From Methanosarcinales archaeon (lineage in GTDB: Archaea; Halobacteriota; Methanosarcinia; Methanosarcinales; Methanogasteraceae), in contig DAOUXE010000019.1 in the NCBI GenBank assembly GCA_030666765.1, positions 1 to 10,234 of the forward strand: a stretch of 10,234 nucleotides of DNA, in the 5' to 3' direction. The stretch's first letter is position 1. Each line of letters opens with the position of its first letter. Below are positions 1 through 6,606 of the stretch, piece after piece. The position numbers were made by a program, and so were the translations under genes. The notes under the pieces are model-generated. The model was not told the DNA's origin. It saw only the letters and a list, made by a program, of their open reading frames with translations, and did no database searches.

Positions 1-38
1 TCAATAAAAAATTCTGTGGCTACAAGTTCAGAGTTCAT
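1..38 (-). CDS. Start of a probable PIN-domain (VapC-type) toxin, cut by window edge
   Basis: The stop codon of the ribbon-helix-helix antitoxin gene (37-35) overlaps an ATG (38-36) in the ATGA arrangement typical of toxin-antitoxin pairs. The frame stays open to the window edge and encodes MNSELVATEFFI followed by a codon beginning GA, so Asp or Glu. A hydrophobic strand ending in F-I-D is how PIN-domain nucleases begin, the Asp being the first metal-binding catalytic residue. PIN toxins commonly pair with this kind of antitoxin and cleave RNA. Only 12 codons are visible, so the family call rests mainly on context. Confidence 0.45.
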   Translation of the reverse strand, partial: MNSELVATEFFI

Positions 39-331
39 TGCAGGGCTTTGGTGATATCGTTATGATCTCTTATTTTGCCGTTCTCAATGGATGCCGACAA
101 TAGTTTTTCGATCAGATCGATCTCTTTGCCGGAGAATGTTTCATCATATCTGGTATCCCTGAAGATTTTATCCCGGATCGCTTCAAGAATAAATTCCTGA
201 ATATTCCGGTAACCATAATTATCGACATACTGTTCGGCAGCTGATTGTAATTTGGGTGACAAGCGTATATTTATCTGAGGATTTGCATGAGTCATAGATA
301 CAGATAGGTACTTATTGGTATTTAATGGCAT
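35..331 (-). CDS. Ribbon-helix-helix (VapB/CopG-like) antitoxin
   Basis: Small protein of 98 residues from the ATG at 331, or 86 from the internal ATG at 295 (MTHANPQINIRLS). Neither start has a strong Shine-Dalgarno motif. A strand with the pattern INIRLSPKL is followed by two helices around residues 28-57, which matches a ribbon-helix-helix DNA-binding fold. The C-terminal half (from about residue 62, YDETFSGKEIDLIEKL) is the toxin-binding type of tail seen in archaeal antitoxins paired with PIN proteins. Its stop overlaps the start of the next gene, which fits a type II toxin-antitoxin operon. It would neutralise the toxin and autorepress the operon. A TATA-like element lies at 371-377 on the same strand. 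Confidence 0.72.
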   Translation of the reverse strand: MPLNTNKYLSVSMTHANPQINIRLSPKLQSAAEQYVDNYGYRNIQEFILEAIRDKIFRDTRYDETFSGKEIDLIEKLLSASIENGKIRDHNDITKALQ

Positions 332-370
332 CTTTTGCTTTCGTGTTTCAATTTTCGGCTCTGCATTTAA

Positions 371-377
371 ATTTATA
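371..377 (-). promoter_or_regulatory. TATA-like element of the antitoxin operon
   Basis: On the minus strand the sequence reads TATAAAT within an A/T-rich run (377 down to 363). Transcription starting about 26 bp downstream would begin near 346, giving a short leader before the ATG at 331. This is the clearest TATA-like element in the 183-bp gap at 332-514. I see no other gene or clear terminator in that gap. Confidence 0.4.
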
Positions 378-514
378 CACCGATCAGCCCGGCCACCACC
401 ACCGCCATCGAGTTCTCGCCGTTGGTCTGCGATTGTTTTCTGTGATGCAGTCTTGTGGTTGGGTCCTTGCTTGTGCGCAGTCCTCGAGTGCTGGCATAGA
501 TGCTTGGCGCCCGC

Positions 515-1894
515 TCAGATAATACCAAACGTCAGGAACACCCCCAGCACAACCAGAATTATTCCGGTCACCAACCGTATCATGGCTCTCTTCTCCTTCC
601 TGAACCGGTCCACCTTTGTCGGACTTAATCCGACGACAATAGCAGTTCCGATTATCAGTATAGGTAGGACCACGCCAAAATTATATATGCATAAATATAT
701 GATTCCTTCGAGTTCCGCTTTCTGTACCGCGATGAGGTTTAGTATCGTTAAGTAGATCGCGCCCACACACGGTGCTTTCACAAGCGAGAACAGCGCGCCC
801 AGACCCAGTGCGGAGAGGGCACTATTCTCATTGACCATCCGCTCCATCACGCCTTTCATAAACTTGGAACTCTCGAAGAGTGATTTAGCCTTTATTTTTA
901 TGTAAAAGTAGTCGTAGATGTGCATGATGCCCAGTGCTATGGTGATCGCGCCGAGAACAAAGTTTAATGAACCAAGATCGCTTGCAAACGACAAAATCCC
1001 GATTCCGGTCAGGAGATACACCAGAAAGATCCCAAAGGAGAAGAAAACAATGAATTTGATGACTTCGATCTCCTTTTCGGTATTCGATAGTATCATCGCC
1101 GCCATGAAAGCCACCACTGCAAAGAGGCAGGGATTTGCCCCTGCTACCAATCCTGCCAGAAACACCGTAAACAAGGTCAGTGCTACTACTATACGGATGA
1201 TTACTGTATTCGAAACCGCACTTTTCTCTGCATCCCAGCTTCGGTAGATTATCTGCGCTCCTTCTATCTTCTGATTTCCAGAGTGCGCTTTTGGATCGAT
1301 ACGAGCCACATAAGTTATATTTTTCACCTCTCCTGGAGATAGTGTTCCGTTCCATACAGTTTCACCTTCTATTATGCTGAAAAAACCGGGATAACTATCG
1401 ATCATGGTAACATCGGTCGTTATATTCTTCTTGTTTTCCATAGAGATCGTTATCGTAACGTTCTCACCAGGATTTAACTTGACAGGACTGATCTCCTTAC
1501 ACACCCCGATCTCCGGATCATAAAGCGCGTTATTTATCGAACTTATAAGAAGACTTTCCAGTTTTGAAAGGTTGTTTCCGTAATCGCTGTATAGTATGAT
1601 CTCCCTCTCCTGCACCACCATCGAGGGCACCTCGACGATCCCGTGTCCATCCATCATCTCAATTCCGGTAGCTGTGTTGGAATCATATTTGCTGATGAGT
1701 ATCCGATCCCCAAACTCCCCTCCGATCTGATCCAGTACCTTCTCAGCAGCTTCACAGTGCGAACACTCCGAATCGAAGAAAAGTATTATGCTCACTTGCC
1801 CGCCTGCGGCACCTGCTGTAGCTGTAAGTGTTACTACTAAAAATGCAGCGATGATCACCGCCGCAGCAATCCTCTTATGCTCATATCCAGCCAT
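515..1894 (-). CDS. Thioredoxin-domain / CcdA-type (DsbD-like) transmembrane thiol-disulfide protein
   Basis: 459 residues. Residues 1-30 are a signal peptide or anchor. Residues 33-125 form a thioredoxin-like domain with the redox motif CSHC (44-47) and a V-P-S cis-proline motif (P90). Residues 135-230 look like an extracellular beta-sandwich with many N-x-T/S sites. From residue 232 there are about six membrane helices carrying the paired cysteines of the CcdA/DsbD family, C256 in GANPC and C376 in KAPC. By family knowledge such proteins pass electrons across the membrane from cytoplasmic thioredoxin to outer-face thiols. Joining the thioredoxin and CcdA parts in one chain makes a self-contained relay. 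It starts 4 nt after the stop of the CSSC lipoprotein gene, so the two are probably translated from one message and may work together. Confidence 0.85.
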   Translation of the reverse strand: MAGYEHKRIAAAVIIAAFLVVTLTATAGAAGGQVSIILFFDSECSHCEAAEKVLDQIGGEFGDRILISKYDSNTATGIEMMDGHGIVEVPSMVVQEREIILYSDYGNNLSKLESLLISSINNALYDPEIGVCKEISPVKLNPGENVTITISMENKKNITTDVTMIDSYPGFFSIIEGETVWNGTLSPGEVKNITYVARIDPKAHSGNQKIEGAQIIYRSWDAEKSAVSNTVIIRIVVALTLFTVFLAGLVAGANPCLFAVVAFMAAMILSNTEKEIEVIKFIVFFSFGIFLVYLLTGIGILSFASDLGSLNFVLGAITIALGIMHIYDYFYIKIKAKSLFESSKFMKGVMERMVNENSALSALGLGALFSLVKAPCVGAIYLTILNLIAVQKAELEGIIYLCIYNFGVVLPILIIGTAIVVGLSPTKVDRFRKEKRAMIRLVTGIILVVLGVFLTFGII

Positions 1895-1898
1895 GTAT

Positions 1899-2348
1899 CT
1901 ATTGTTTCAGGACAACACTACAGGTCGAGTTTCCTACCGTAACGTTACCGTAAACCACCGATGCGTTGAAATAATATGTTCCCCCGGATATGCCTGAGCA
2001 GGATGAGCACGCAGGCATCTTGTATGCGAACGTCACGTTATTAAGCCCGCGGGTGAGGTTTGTCGTGGTCTCCTTAAAGAGCATGTTCTTGCCCCGCTTG
2101 TTCGTGATCCCTGATACATTGGTGTAGACTCCGCTCACGTCTGTTGCGGATTTGAGTACCACTGTGATATTCATGATCTCACCTGAGTGGTACGTCCCCC
2201 CCTCTGTGGTCACGTTCTCGATCTCCACCGAATCGGCGATGGGCGTGGTTATGCATCCGGTGAGCATCACTGCCACACAGATCAAGACTCCTGCGGTTGC
2301 CAGTCTTTTTATATGTTTCATCTGTTCGTATCTATCATCTGCAACCAT
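1899..2348 (-). CDS. Lipoprotein with CSSC motif, probable redox partner
   Basis: 149 residues from the ATG at 2348. I prefer this start because a GAGAGG ribosome-binding site sits 8 nt upstream, while the internal ATG at 2321 has none. A hydrophobic segment ends in the lipobox LTGC (residues 29-32), so the mature protein should be lipid-anchored at its Cys. The rest is a single beta-rich domain with many N-x-T/S sites, resembling the beta-sandwich in the neighbouring CcdA fusion. It has a conserved-looking PACSSC motif and one further Cys near the C-terminus (NSTC). The CxxC and the 4-nt spacing to the CcdA gene suggest it is reduced or oxidised by that protein. I do not recognise a named family. 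Confidence 0.72.
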   Translation of the reverse strand: MVADDRYEQMKHIKRLATAGVLICVAVMLTGCITTPIADSVEIENVTTEGGTYHSGEIMNITVVLKSATDVSGVYTNVSGITNKRGKNMLFKETTTNLTRGLNNVTFAYKMPACSSCSGISGGTYYFNASVVYGNVTVGNSTCSVVLKQ

Positions 2349-2391
2349 AATTAATACCTCTCTTGCTTATGCTGCGAGCAGATTCTCGCTG

Positions 2392-2399
2392 TAAATATA
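2392..2399 (-). promoter_or_regulatory. TATA-like element upstream of the lipoprotein-CcdA pair
   Basis: Minus strand reads TATATTTA (2399 down to 2392), about 44 bp upstream of the ATG at 2348. A transcript start near 2370 would give a roughly 20-nt leader containing the GAGAGG site. It lies in the 89-bp gap after the upstream small gene, so the two downstream genes may have their own promoter. Confidence 0.45.
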
Positions 2400-2437
2400 C
2401 CTCATCAAACGATGCCTGTAATCAACAACGCGAGATT

Positions 2438-2713
2438 TCACTGATCCGGATGTTCTTGGTCTCTGTAAAACATGATATATTCCCGGACCAGTGCTTCTGC
2501 ATACGCCTCGACCGCATCCGGCGGGATATAATTGTAAAACGATGCCAAATCTACGATCTCTTCACCATCAACATCATTAAGGCTTCTTCCAGAGTTATAT
2601 AGCTCTTCAAATACCCGGTCCAGCTTTGCAAGACCGGTGGTGGCATCCCCGACCTTGACAAGCTTCCGTTTCACATCATGGGATGCACAGCAACTATATT
2701 CGTTTGCCACCAT
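2438..2713 (-). CDS. Small conserved-looking protein with Cys-Cys pair, function unknown
   Basis: 91 residues starting MVANEYSCC. The ATG at 2713 is chosen because a GAGGTGA ribosome-binding site lies just upstream and the thioredoxin gene ends 7 nt before it. A longer in-frame reading from 2803 would overlap that gene and is rejected. The protein is soluble and mostly helical and acidic, with adjacent cysteines at residues 8-9 and no membrane segment. Its place between a CxxC thioredoxin and a CSSC lipoprotein suggests a thiol or metal-related role. I do not recognise the family. Confidence 0.7.
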   Translation of the reverse strand: MVANEYSCCASHDVKRKLVKVGDATTGLAKLDRVFEELYNSGRSLNDVDGEEIVDLASFYNYIPPDAVEAYAEALVREYIMFYRDQEHPDQ

Positions 2714-2720
2714 AGTCACC

Positions 2721-2975
2721 TCACATCTTCGATCTGATGATCTCTTCCAGTTTCTTCTCAGATGGTGCCTTGCCAACGACCGCGATCTCATCGTTGACAA
2801 CAACAGTCGGAGTCATCATGATTCCGTACTTATCGCCTTCTTCACTAAGAGCGCTGTGCTTTTCAACGACGACGCCCGTTCCGATCTTCTCCGAAACTTT
2901 CTTTGCGATGTCATGAGCCACCTTGCATTTGGCGCAAGGGGGATCTGATCCAAATACCTTTACAATTATATCCAT
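2721..2975 (-). CDS. Small thioredoxin-like (redox-active disulfide) protein
   Basis: 84 residues, a minimal thioredoxin fold. A first strand (DIIVKVFG) leads to the active site CAKC (residues 14-17). The cis-proline motif T55-P56 is followed by the strand TVVVNDEIAVVG and a C-terminal helix. This matches the short archaeal thioredoxin/glutaredoxin-like family typified by Methanothermobacter MTH895. A GGAG ribosome-binding site overlaps the end of the permease gene, which stops 4 nt upstream, so the two are surely co-transcribed. By family and context it is likely a cytoplasmic dithiol partner for the permease or the CcdA relay. The true substrate is unknown. Confidence 0.88.
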   Translation of the reverse strand: MDIIVKVFGSDPPCAKCKVAHDIAKKVSEKIGTGVVVEKHSALSEEGDKYGIMMTPTVVVNDEIAVVGKAPSEKKLEEIIRSKM

Positions 2976-2979
2976 ATTA

Positions 2980-4023
2980 TTATCTCCATATAGTAGTTCC
3001 AGCCACGAATCCGGCTATGGTAGCAAGGATTACAGTGAGTGTGATATAGACCGATGCCTTCCTGACGCCCACCACGCGGCTGATCACGATCATGTTCGGA
3101 AGTGACAGCGTAGGTCCCGCAAGAAGCATTGCAAGCACAGGTCCCTCACCCATTCCGAGCCGGGTGAGCGAGTCGATGATCGGGACCTCTGTGAGTGTTG
3201 CAAAGTACATCAGTGCCGCGGCAACCGCTGCGATCAGATTACTCCGCACCGAGTTTCCTCCGACAAATCGCACAACAAGGTCTGATGGTATCAGTTCAAC
3301 GATTATGCCTGCAAAGAATACGCCCACCAGCAAGAGCGGAAATATCTTCTTTGTAAGATCCCATGTCTCGTACATCCAGTCGTGGATCTGCTCATCATCA
3401 AACCACTTTCTTGAGACATAGACCGTCAGAAGCACCAGCGGTCCAATGAACAGTCCCCGCCACAGCCACGTCTCAATGACGCCGCCGAACACAAGGATGG
3501 CGAGAAGCAACCCGAAGATACCGGTCTGGTGCAGCGGGTTGATCTCGCTCTCGCCCGCAGCCGAGATCATCCGGCTCTTCGCTTTATCCTCGCTTCGGAA
3601 GACCGTAGCCATTGAGAGTCCTATAACAATTGAGATGCTAACAGCCGCCACCGCACGGGCAGCGCCGATCTCAAAGCCGAGTATCTGCGCAGTGTAGACG
3701 ATTGCGAGCAGGTTGATCGCGGGCGCTGCGAATAGGAACGTTGACGCTGGACCGATGCCAGCTCCCCGTTTGTAGATTCCGGCAAAGAGTGGCAGCACCG
3801 TGCAGGAGCAGACCGCAAGAAGCACGCCACTTACCGATGCCACGCTGTATGAGATGTATTTGGGTGCATCAGCGCCGAAGTAGCGCAACACAGACTCTTT
3901 CGAGAATAGCGAAGCGATGGCTCCTGCAAGGAAGAATGCGGGCACGAGACACATCAGTACGTGCAGCGCAAGATACTCTTCCAGGGTTTCGATGCCAGCC
4001 AGAAGCAATGTTTCGATTGTCAT
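2980..4023 (-). CDS. Permease of the DUF318 / ArsP-like family
   Basis: 347 residues from the ATG at 4023, which has a GGGAGGG ribosome-binding site 9 nt upstream. The in-frame ATG at 4062 lacks one. About eight membrane helices are visible in two halves joined by a cytoplasmic loop near residues 150-180. Family marks are the CSC motif followed by T-V-L-P (72-78), the APAIN motif (100-104) and a second-half AGPTLSLPN motif. Some family members export organoarsenicals or other thiol-reactive compounds; the substrate here is not known. It is the first gene of a minus-strand redox operon and faces a decayed ArsR-type regulator gene across a shared promoter region. A thiol-reactive metal, metalloid or sulfur compound is a reasonable inference. 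Confidence 0.82.
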   Translation of the reverse strand: MTIETLLLAGIETLEEYLALHVLMCLVPAFFLAGAIASLFSKESVLRYFGADAPKYISYSVASVSGVLLAVCSCTVLPLFAGIYKRGAGIGPASTFLFAAPAINLLAIVYTAQILGFEIGAARAVAAVSISIVIGLSMATVFRSEDKAKSRMISAAGESEINPLHQTGIFGLLLAILVFGGVIETWLWRGLFIGPLVLLTVYVSRKWFDDEQIHDWMYETWDLTKKIFPLLLVGVFFAGIIVELIPSDLVVRFVGGNSVRSNLIAAVAAALMYFATLTEVPIIDSLTRLGMGEGPVLAMLLAGPTLSLPNMIVISRVVGVRKASVYITLTVILATIAGFVAGTTIWR

Positions 4024-4065
4024 GATATTTTGCCCTCCCAAATCCGATTGCTCAAATGGCAAACG

Positions 4066-4073
4066 TTATTTAT
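4066..4073 (-). promoter_or_regulatory. TATA-like box of the permease operon
   Basis: Minus strand reads ATAAATAA (4073 down to 4066). A start about 26 bp on, near 4043, gives a 20-nt leader holding the GGGAGGG site of the permease. The box lies inside the block duplicated at 6119 and directly beside the inverted repeat at 4087-4106. Confidence 0.5.
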
Positions 4074-4086
4074 GGTGCCTGCCAAT

Positions 4087-4142
4087 ATTTCAATAATGTT
4101 TGTAATACTACTTAAATGCTGTGGTTTCAAAGGGGTTTGAAA
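4087..4142 (+). promoter_or_regulatory. Two operator-like inverted repeats (copy 1)
   Basis: Repeat 1 (4087-4106) is ATTTCAA, 6-nt spacer, TTGTAAT, with one mismatch between the arms. Repeat 2 (4125-4142) is TTTCAAA, GGGG, TTTGAAA, perfect in both arms. CTACTTAAA lies between them (4108-4116). The same layout occurs in the intact copy. Repeat 1 is about 14 bp upstream of the permease TATA-like box on the other strand, so a regulator bound here could act on the permease operon. Confidence 0.55.
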
Positions 4143-4155
4143 TAGGTTTGATATC

Positions 4156-4498
4156 ATGGACAGAATTGAGATACCGAATTTAATCCTATGTGAACTGGTG
4201 GGAAAAGGTGGCTGAATGGAATCATGGAATCGCTGCCCAACGACCAGACGATCGAAGACATCATCTCGATCGCGCGTGCGCTATCTTATCCTGTGCGGGC
4301 CAGGATACTTTTTGCACTTTTGGTGTAGCCGATGTGTGTTTGCCTCCTCGTTGCGATGACTGGGTATGCGCACTCGAAGATGTCATACTATCTCTCGCTG
4401 CTCAAGGAGGGGGTCTTGTGTGCGCACGACAGGAAGGGAATTACCGGATCTATTATCCAACCGATCCTGGCAGAAGAGTTGCTCTATGGACCGGGTGA
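4156..4498 (+). pseudogene. Broken ArsR-type regulator gene
   Basis: Paralogue of the intact regulator at 6206-6553. From the ATG at 4156 it reads MDRIEIPNLILCELVGKGG and stops at TGA 4213, because one base is missing near 4209-4211 relative to the intact copy. In the restored frame there is an amber codon TAG at 4326 where the intact gene has CAG (Gln). A second 1-nt deletion near 4411-4414 shifts the frame again. The winged-helix region (MCVCLLVAMTGYAHSKMSYY) is still recognisable and the terminal TGA aligns at 4496. Three independent lesions argue against sequencing error and for real decay. Confidence 0.88.
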
Positions 4499-4550
4499 CC
4501 GCTCATCCGAACCGGTGTTGAAATAACATGTTATCGATCTTAAACACTCC

Positions 4551-4589
4551 TCATATTGGCAGTCCAAGCCACCTAAACACCCCGATCAG
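4551..4589 (-). pseudogene. Remnant of the 3' end of a TauE-type gene
   Basis: 40 bp at 4549-4588 match 8115-8154 with three mismatches. On the minus strand this reads L-IGVFRWLGLPI-stop, against M-IGVFGWLGLPI-stop at the end of TauE transporter B. Homology ends abruptly at about 4588, 15 bp before the stop codon of TauE transporter A. It is therefore the tail of a lost second copy of transporter B, left beside the decayed regulator. Confidence 0.75.
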
Positions 4590-4603
4590 CTATTGCGCAG
4601 TAA

Positions 4604-5362
4604 TCATCCCAATATAACATCCTTTACAATTAAAATAGCTGCAACACCCAGGAGCACGACTCCGAATATGGTCTTTATCCAGTTCCCCTTCAACCTTTCA
4701 ACCATCAACCTGGAGCCGGTCTGACTACCCAAGAATACCGCAACCACACAACACGCCCACAAATTCCAATCCGGATGCGCAGCTATAGCGATATGCGAGA
4801 TGAAACTTGAAAGCCCTGAACAGGTTACCACCATGGCCGAAGTTGCTGCAGCCAATTTCAGATCCAACCCGACAATGAAGAGCAATGGAACAACAAAACT
4901 GCCACCACCGCGCCCTATCAATCCAGCAAAAAATCCAAGAATGCACCCTCCACTAACTCCAAATACTACCCGGCCTGGCGCAGATAACTCAGTGTCCCCT
5001 GGCTTCCAGCCGCTGAGCATAAGAATCGCTGCTACGGCAGTAAATATGGCAAATATCAAAATTACAGGTTTTGTCGGCAAGCTCAGATTTACCCATGCTC
5101 CGATGGGTGCAAAGATGACCATACAGATTCCAAAAGGTATCGCTATCTTCCACAAAATGAGTTTTTTTCTTGAATAGACAAAGGCTGCCGACGATGATGT
5201 CACAACATTAAGAAGCATGCCCAGAGGAATTGCCTGTGTTTTAAAATCCAGTCCCATCCAGAATAAAATGGGTATATATAATTGGGAACCCCCCATACCA
5301 ATCATTGAAAATACGAAGGAGATCACAAAAAATATCGGAGGAATAAGATAAATCGTATCCAT
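4604..5362 (-). CDS. TauE/SafE-family membrane transporter A
   Basis: 252 residues with about eight membrane helices in two homologous halves. Each half carries the glycine-rich family signature: MIGMGGSQLYIPILF near residue 20 and LIGRGGGSFVVPLLF near residue 148. TauE/SafE (DUF81) proteins move small sulfur anions or organosulfonates such as sulfite, sulfoacetate or thiosulfate, mostly as exporters; the substrate here is not shown. It follows the FmdE-like gene by 9 nt with no gap for a promoter, so both are one operon. No clear ribosome-binding site precedes it. It belongs to a different branch from transporter B at 8117, as their sequences align only at the family motifs. Confidence 0.85.
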   Translation of the reverse strand: MDTIYLIPPIFFVISFVFSMIGMGGSQLYIPILFWMGLDFKTQAIPLGMLLNVVTSSSAAFVYSRKKLILWKIAIPFGICMVIFAPIGAWVNLSLPTKPVILIFAIFTAVAAILMLSGWKPGDTELSAPGRVVFGVSGGCILGFFAGLIGRGGGSFVVPLLFIVGLDLKLAAATSAMVVTCSGLSSFISHIAIAAHPDWNLWACCVVAVFLGSQTGSRLMVERLKGNWIKTIFGVVLLGVAAILIVKDVILG

Positions 5363-5371
5363 TTTTGCATT

Positions 5372-5995
5372 CTATTCAGAACATGTAATGCATACCAACT
5401 TTCCATCTTTTATCCGCATCCCGTAAGAAAATACCACCTCTCCACAACGTTCACATTCATAGTATTCAAATGTCCCTTTTTTTGGCTTCATATCATAATC
5501 AAACACATCCGAAACCTTGAAGAGAACATCATCAGGTTGTTTCAAAACATTCTCAATCAGTGGATCGACAATAGCCGGATCGATATCCTGTGGCGCAATG
5601 CCTTCCTTTCTCATCTGAACGAACGTTGATGCGAGCGCTTTCTTTTGAAATTCAGGATTTACTACAACCCGTACTGCTTTCCTGCCTTTGACATCGATCA
5701 AAGTGATGGCGTTTTTGCCATAATTTAACCTTTCAATGTTGCCCTTTCCATAAGTGCAACCTGTTGCGGTCTGTACCCCATCGCCAAAACACATCGTCGC
5801 ATGGGCTGGCCCGATCTCCATAAAACAGAAAAGCTCTTTATCCTGGGAACGCTTAACGCCCAGCTTCCCCATCGCAAGCTCGCCCGCCCGCAAACCTATT
5901 GGCATTGCAGGACATCTATGACCATGAAATTTGATTCCCAATTCAAGCAAGTCTTTATCTAGCACCTTAAAGCCCCCATATCCGGTTCTGCCCAT
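5372..5995 (-). CDS. FmdE-family protein with C-terminal zinc ribbon
   Basis: 207 residues from the ATG at 5995, with an AAAGGAAG ribosome-binding site upstream. The in-frame start at 6025 has none. The N-terminal FmdE domain shows HGHRCP (24-29) and a central D-G-V-Q-x-A-T-G-C-T (73-82) with a glycine-rich follow-up, the metal-binding marks of the family. The C-terminus is a zinc ribbon with cysteines 181, 184, 202 and 205. FmdE was named after a protein co-purified with molybdenum formylmethanofuran dehydrogenase, but many family members are not tied to methanogenesis and their role is unknown. Pairing with a TauE transporter and divergence from a CVC-containing ArsR-type regulator suggest metal- or sulfur-related work. 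Confidence 0.85.
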   Translation of the reverse strand: MGRTGYGGFKVLDKDLLELGIKFHGHRCPAMPIGLRAGELAMGKLGVKRSQDKELFCFMEIGPAHATMCFGDGVQTATGCTYGKGNIERLNYGKNAITLIDVKGRKAVRVVVNPEFQKKALASTFVQMRKEGIAPQDIDPAIVDPLIENVLKQPDDVLFKVSDVFDYDMKPKKGTFEYYECERCGEVVFSYGMRIKDGKLVCITCSE

Positions 5996-6150
5996 GTTGA
6001 TCTTCCTTTCGCAAAGTAGATCCAATCAGGCCCATGCAGTTTTTTTGTGCAGCCCTCATAAGGGTCGCTGACATCTCGCATAATGATCAATGACTTCATT
6101 GCACTTGTTCTCCGTCTGAATGGCAAACGTTATCTACGATGTTTACCAGT

Positions 6151-6206
6151 ATTTCAATAATGGTTGAAATTCTACTTAAACCTTATGGTTTCAAAGAGGT
6201 TTGAAA
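6151..6206 (+). promoter_or_regulatory. Regulator promoter: TATA-like element between two perfect inverted repeats
   Basis: Repeat 1 (6151-6170) is ATTTCAA, TAATGG, TTGAAAT. Repeat 2 (6189-6206) is TTTCAAA, GAGG, TTTGAAA. The sequence CTACTTAAA (6172-6180) lies between them and may be the TATA element, which would place the transcript start near the ATG at 6206. Repeat 2 also contains the GAGG ribosome-binding site. A dimeric winged-helix protein bound to both would block TBP/TFB and polymerase. Half-sites share the core TTTCAA, so one regulator could bind both. Confidence 0.6.
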
Positions 6207-6553
6207 TGATGGAAGAGATAGAGATTCCGGATTCGATCAGATGTGAACTGGAAGAGAAAGGCGGACTGAACGGAATCACGGAATCGCTGCCCGACGACCA
6301 GACGATCAAAGATATTGTCTTGGTCGCACGTGCGCTATCCGATCCTGTGCGTGTCAAGGTGCTCTTTGCGCTTTCGGTGCAGCCGATGTGCGTCTGTCTT
6401 CTCGTTGTGATGACCGGATATGCGTACTCGAAGATGTCATACCATCTCTCGGTGCTCAAGGAGGACAATCTCGTGTACGCACGGCAGGAAGGGAATTACC
6501 TGATCTATTATCCGACCGATCTTGGCAGAAGAGTTGCTCTGTGGATCGGGTGA
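6206..6553 (+). CDS. ArsR-type winged-helix transcriptional regulator
   Basis: 115 residues from the ATG at 6206, with GAGG 6 nt upstream. A TTG at 6164 would extend the frame but falls inside the operator. After a charged N-terminus comes the ArsR pattern: ARALSDPVRVKVLFAL (helix), PMCVCLL (helix 3), then the recognition region MTGYAYSKMSYHLSVLKEDNLV, and the wing with QEGNYLIYYPT. The C-V-C pair in helix 3 sits where ArsR/SmtB sensors bind arsenite or soft metals, so metal or thiol sensing is plausible. It diverges from the FmdE-TauE operon 210 bp away and probably controls itself and that operon. Through the retained operators at 4087-4142 it may also control the permease operon. Confidence 0.87.
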   Translation: MMEEIEIPDSIRCELEEKGGLNGITESLPDDQTIKDIVLVARALSDPVRVKVLFALSVQPMCVCLLVVMTGYAYSKMSYHLSVLKEDNLVYARQEGNYLIYYPTDLGRRVALWIG

Positions 6554-6606
6554 CCACTCTGCCAAAAATGGGGTGCTGTTGATCTGCAAAGCCAGTTATG
6601 CCTTTA

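Larger units (their letters stand above)
4055..4502. repeat. Duplicated regulator block, copy 1 (decayed)
   Basis: This stretch aligns along its whole length with 6119-6557, covering promoter, operators and coding region of an ArsR-type gene. Identity is high by eye, with long exact runs such as the one around the CAGACGATC segment. Copy 1 differs by a roughly 10-nt insertion around the start codon and two 1-nt deletions. It is the older or relaxed copy. Confidence 0.85.
6119..6557. repeat. Duplicated regulator block, copy 2 (intact)
   Basis: Homologous to 4055-4502. It begins at the shared AATGGCAAACGTTAT and ends just after the shared GGGTGACC at the regulator stop codon. Beyond both ends the two copies differ. 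Confidence 0.85.

Noticed and set aside
885..1355. 156-codon minus-strand frame inside the CcdA fusion gene
   Set aside because: Overlaps a well-supported membrane protein in another frame and has no membrane or domain pattern of its own.
4523..4534. 12-bp perfect palindrome ATAACATGTTAT
   Set aside because: It lies between two dead genes with no promoter beside it, and its length is within what chance allows in A/T-rich DNA.
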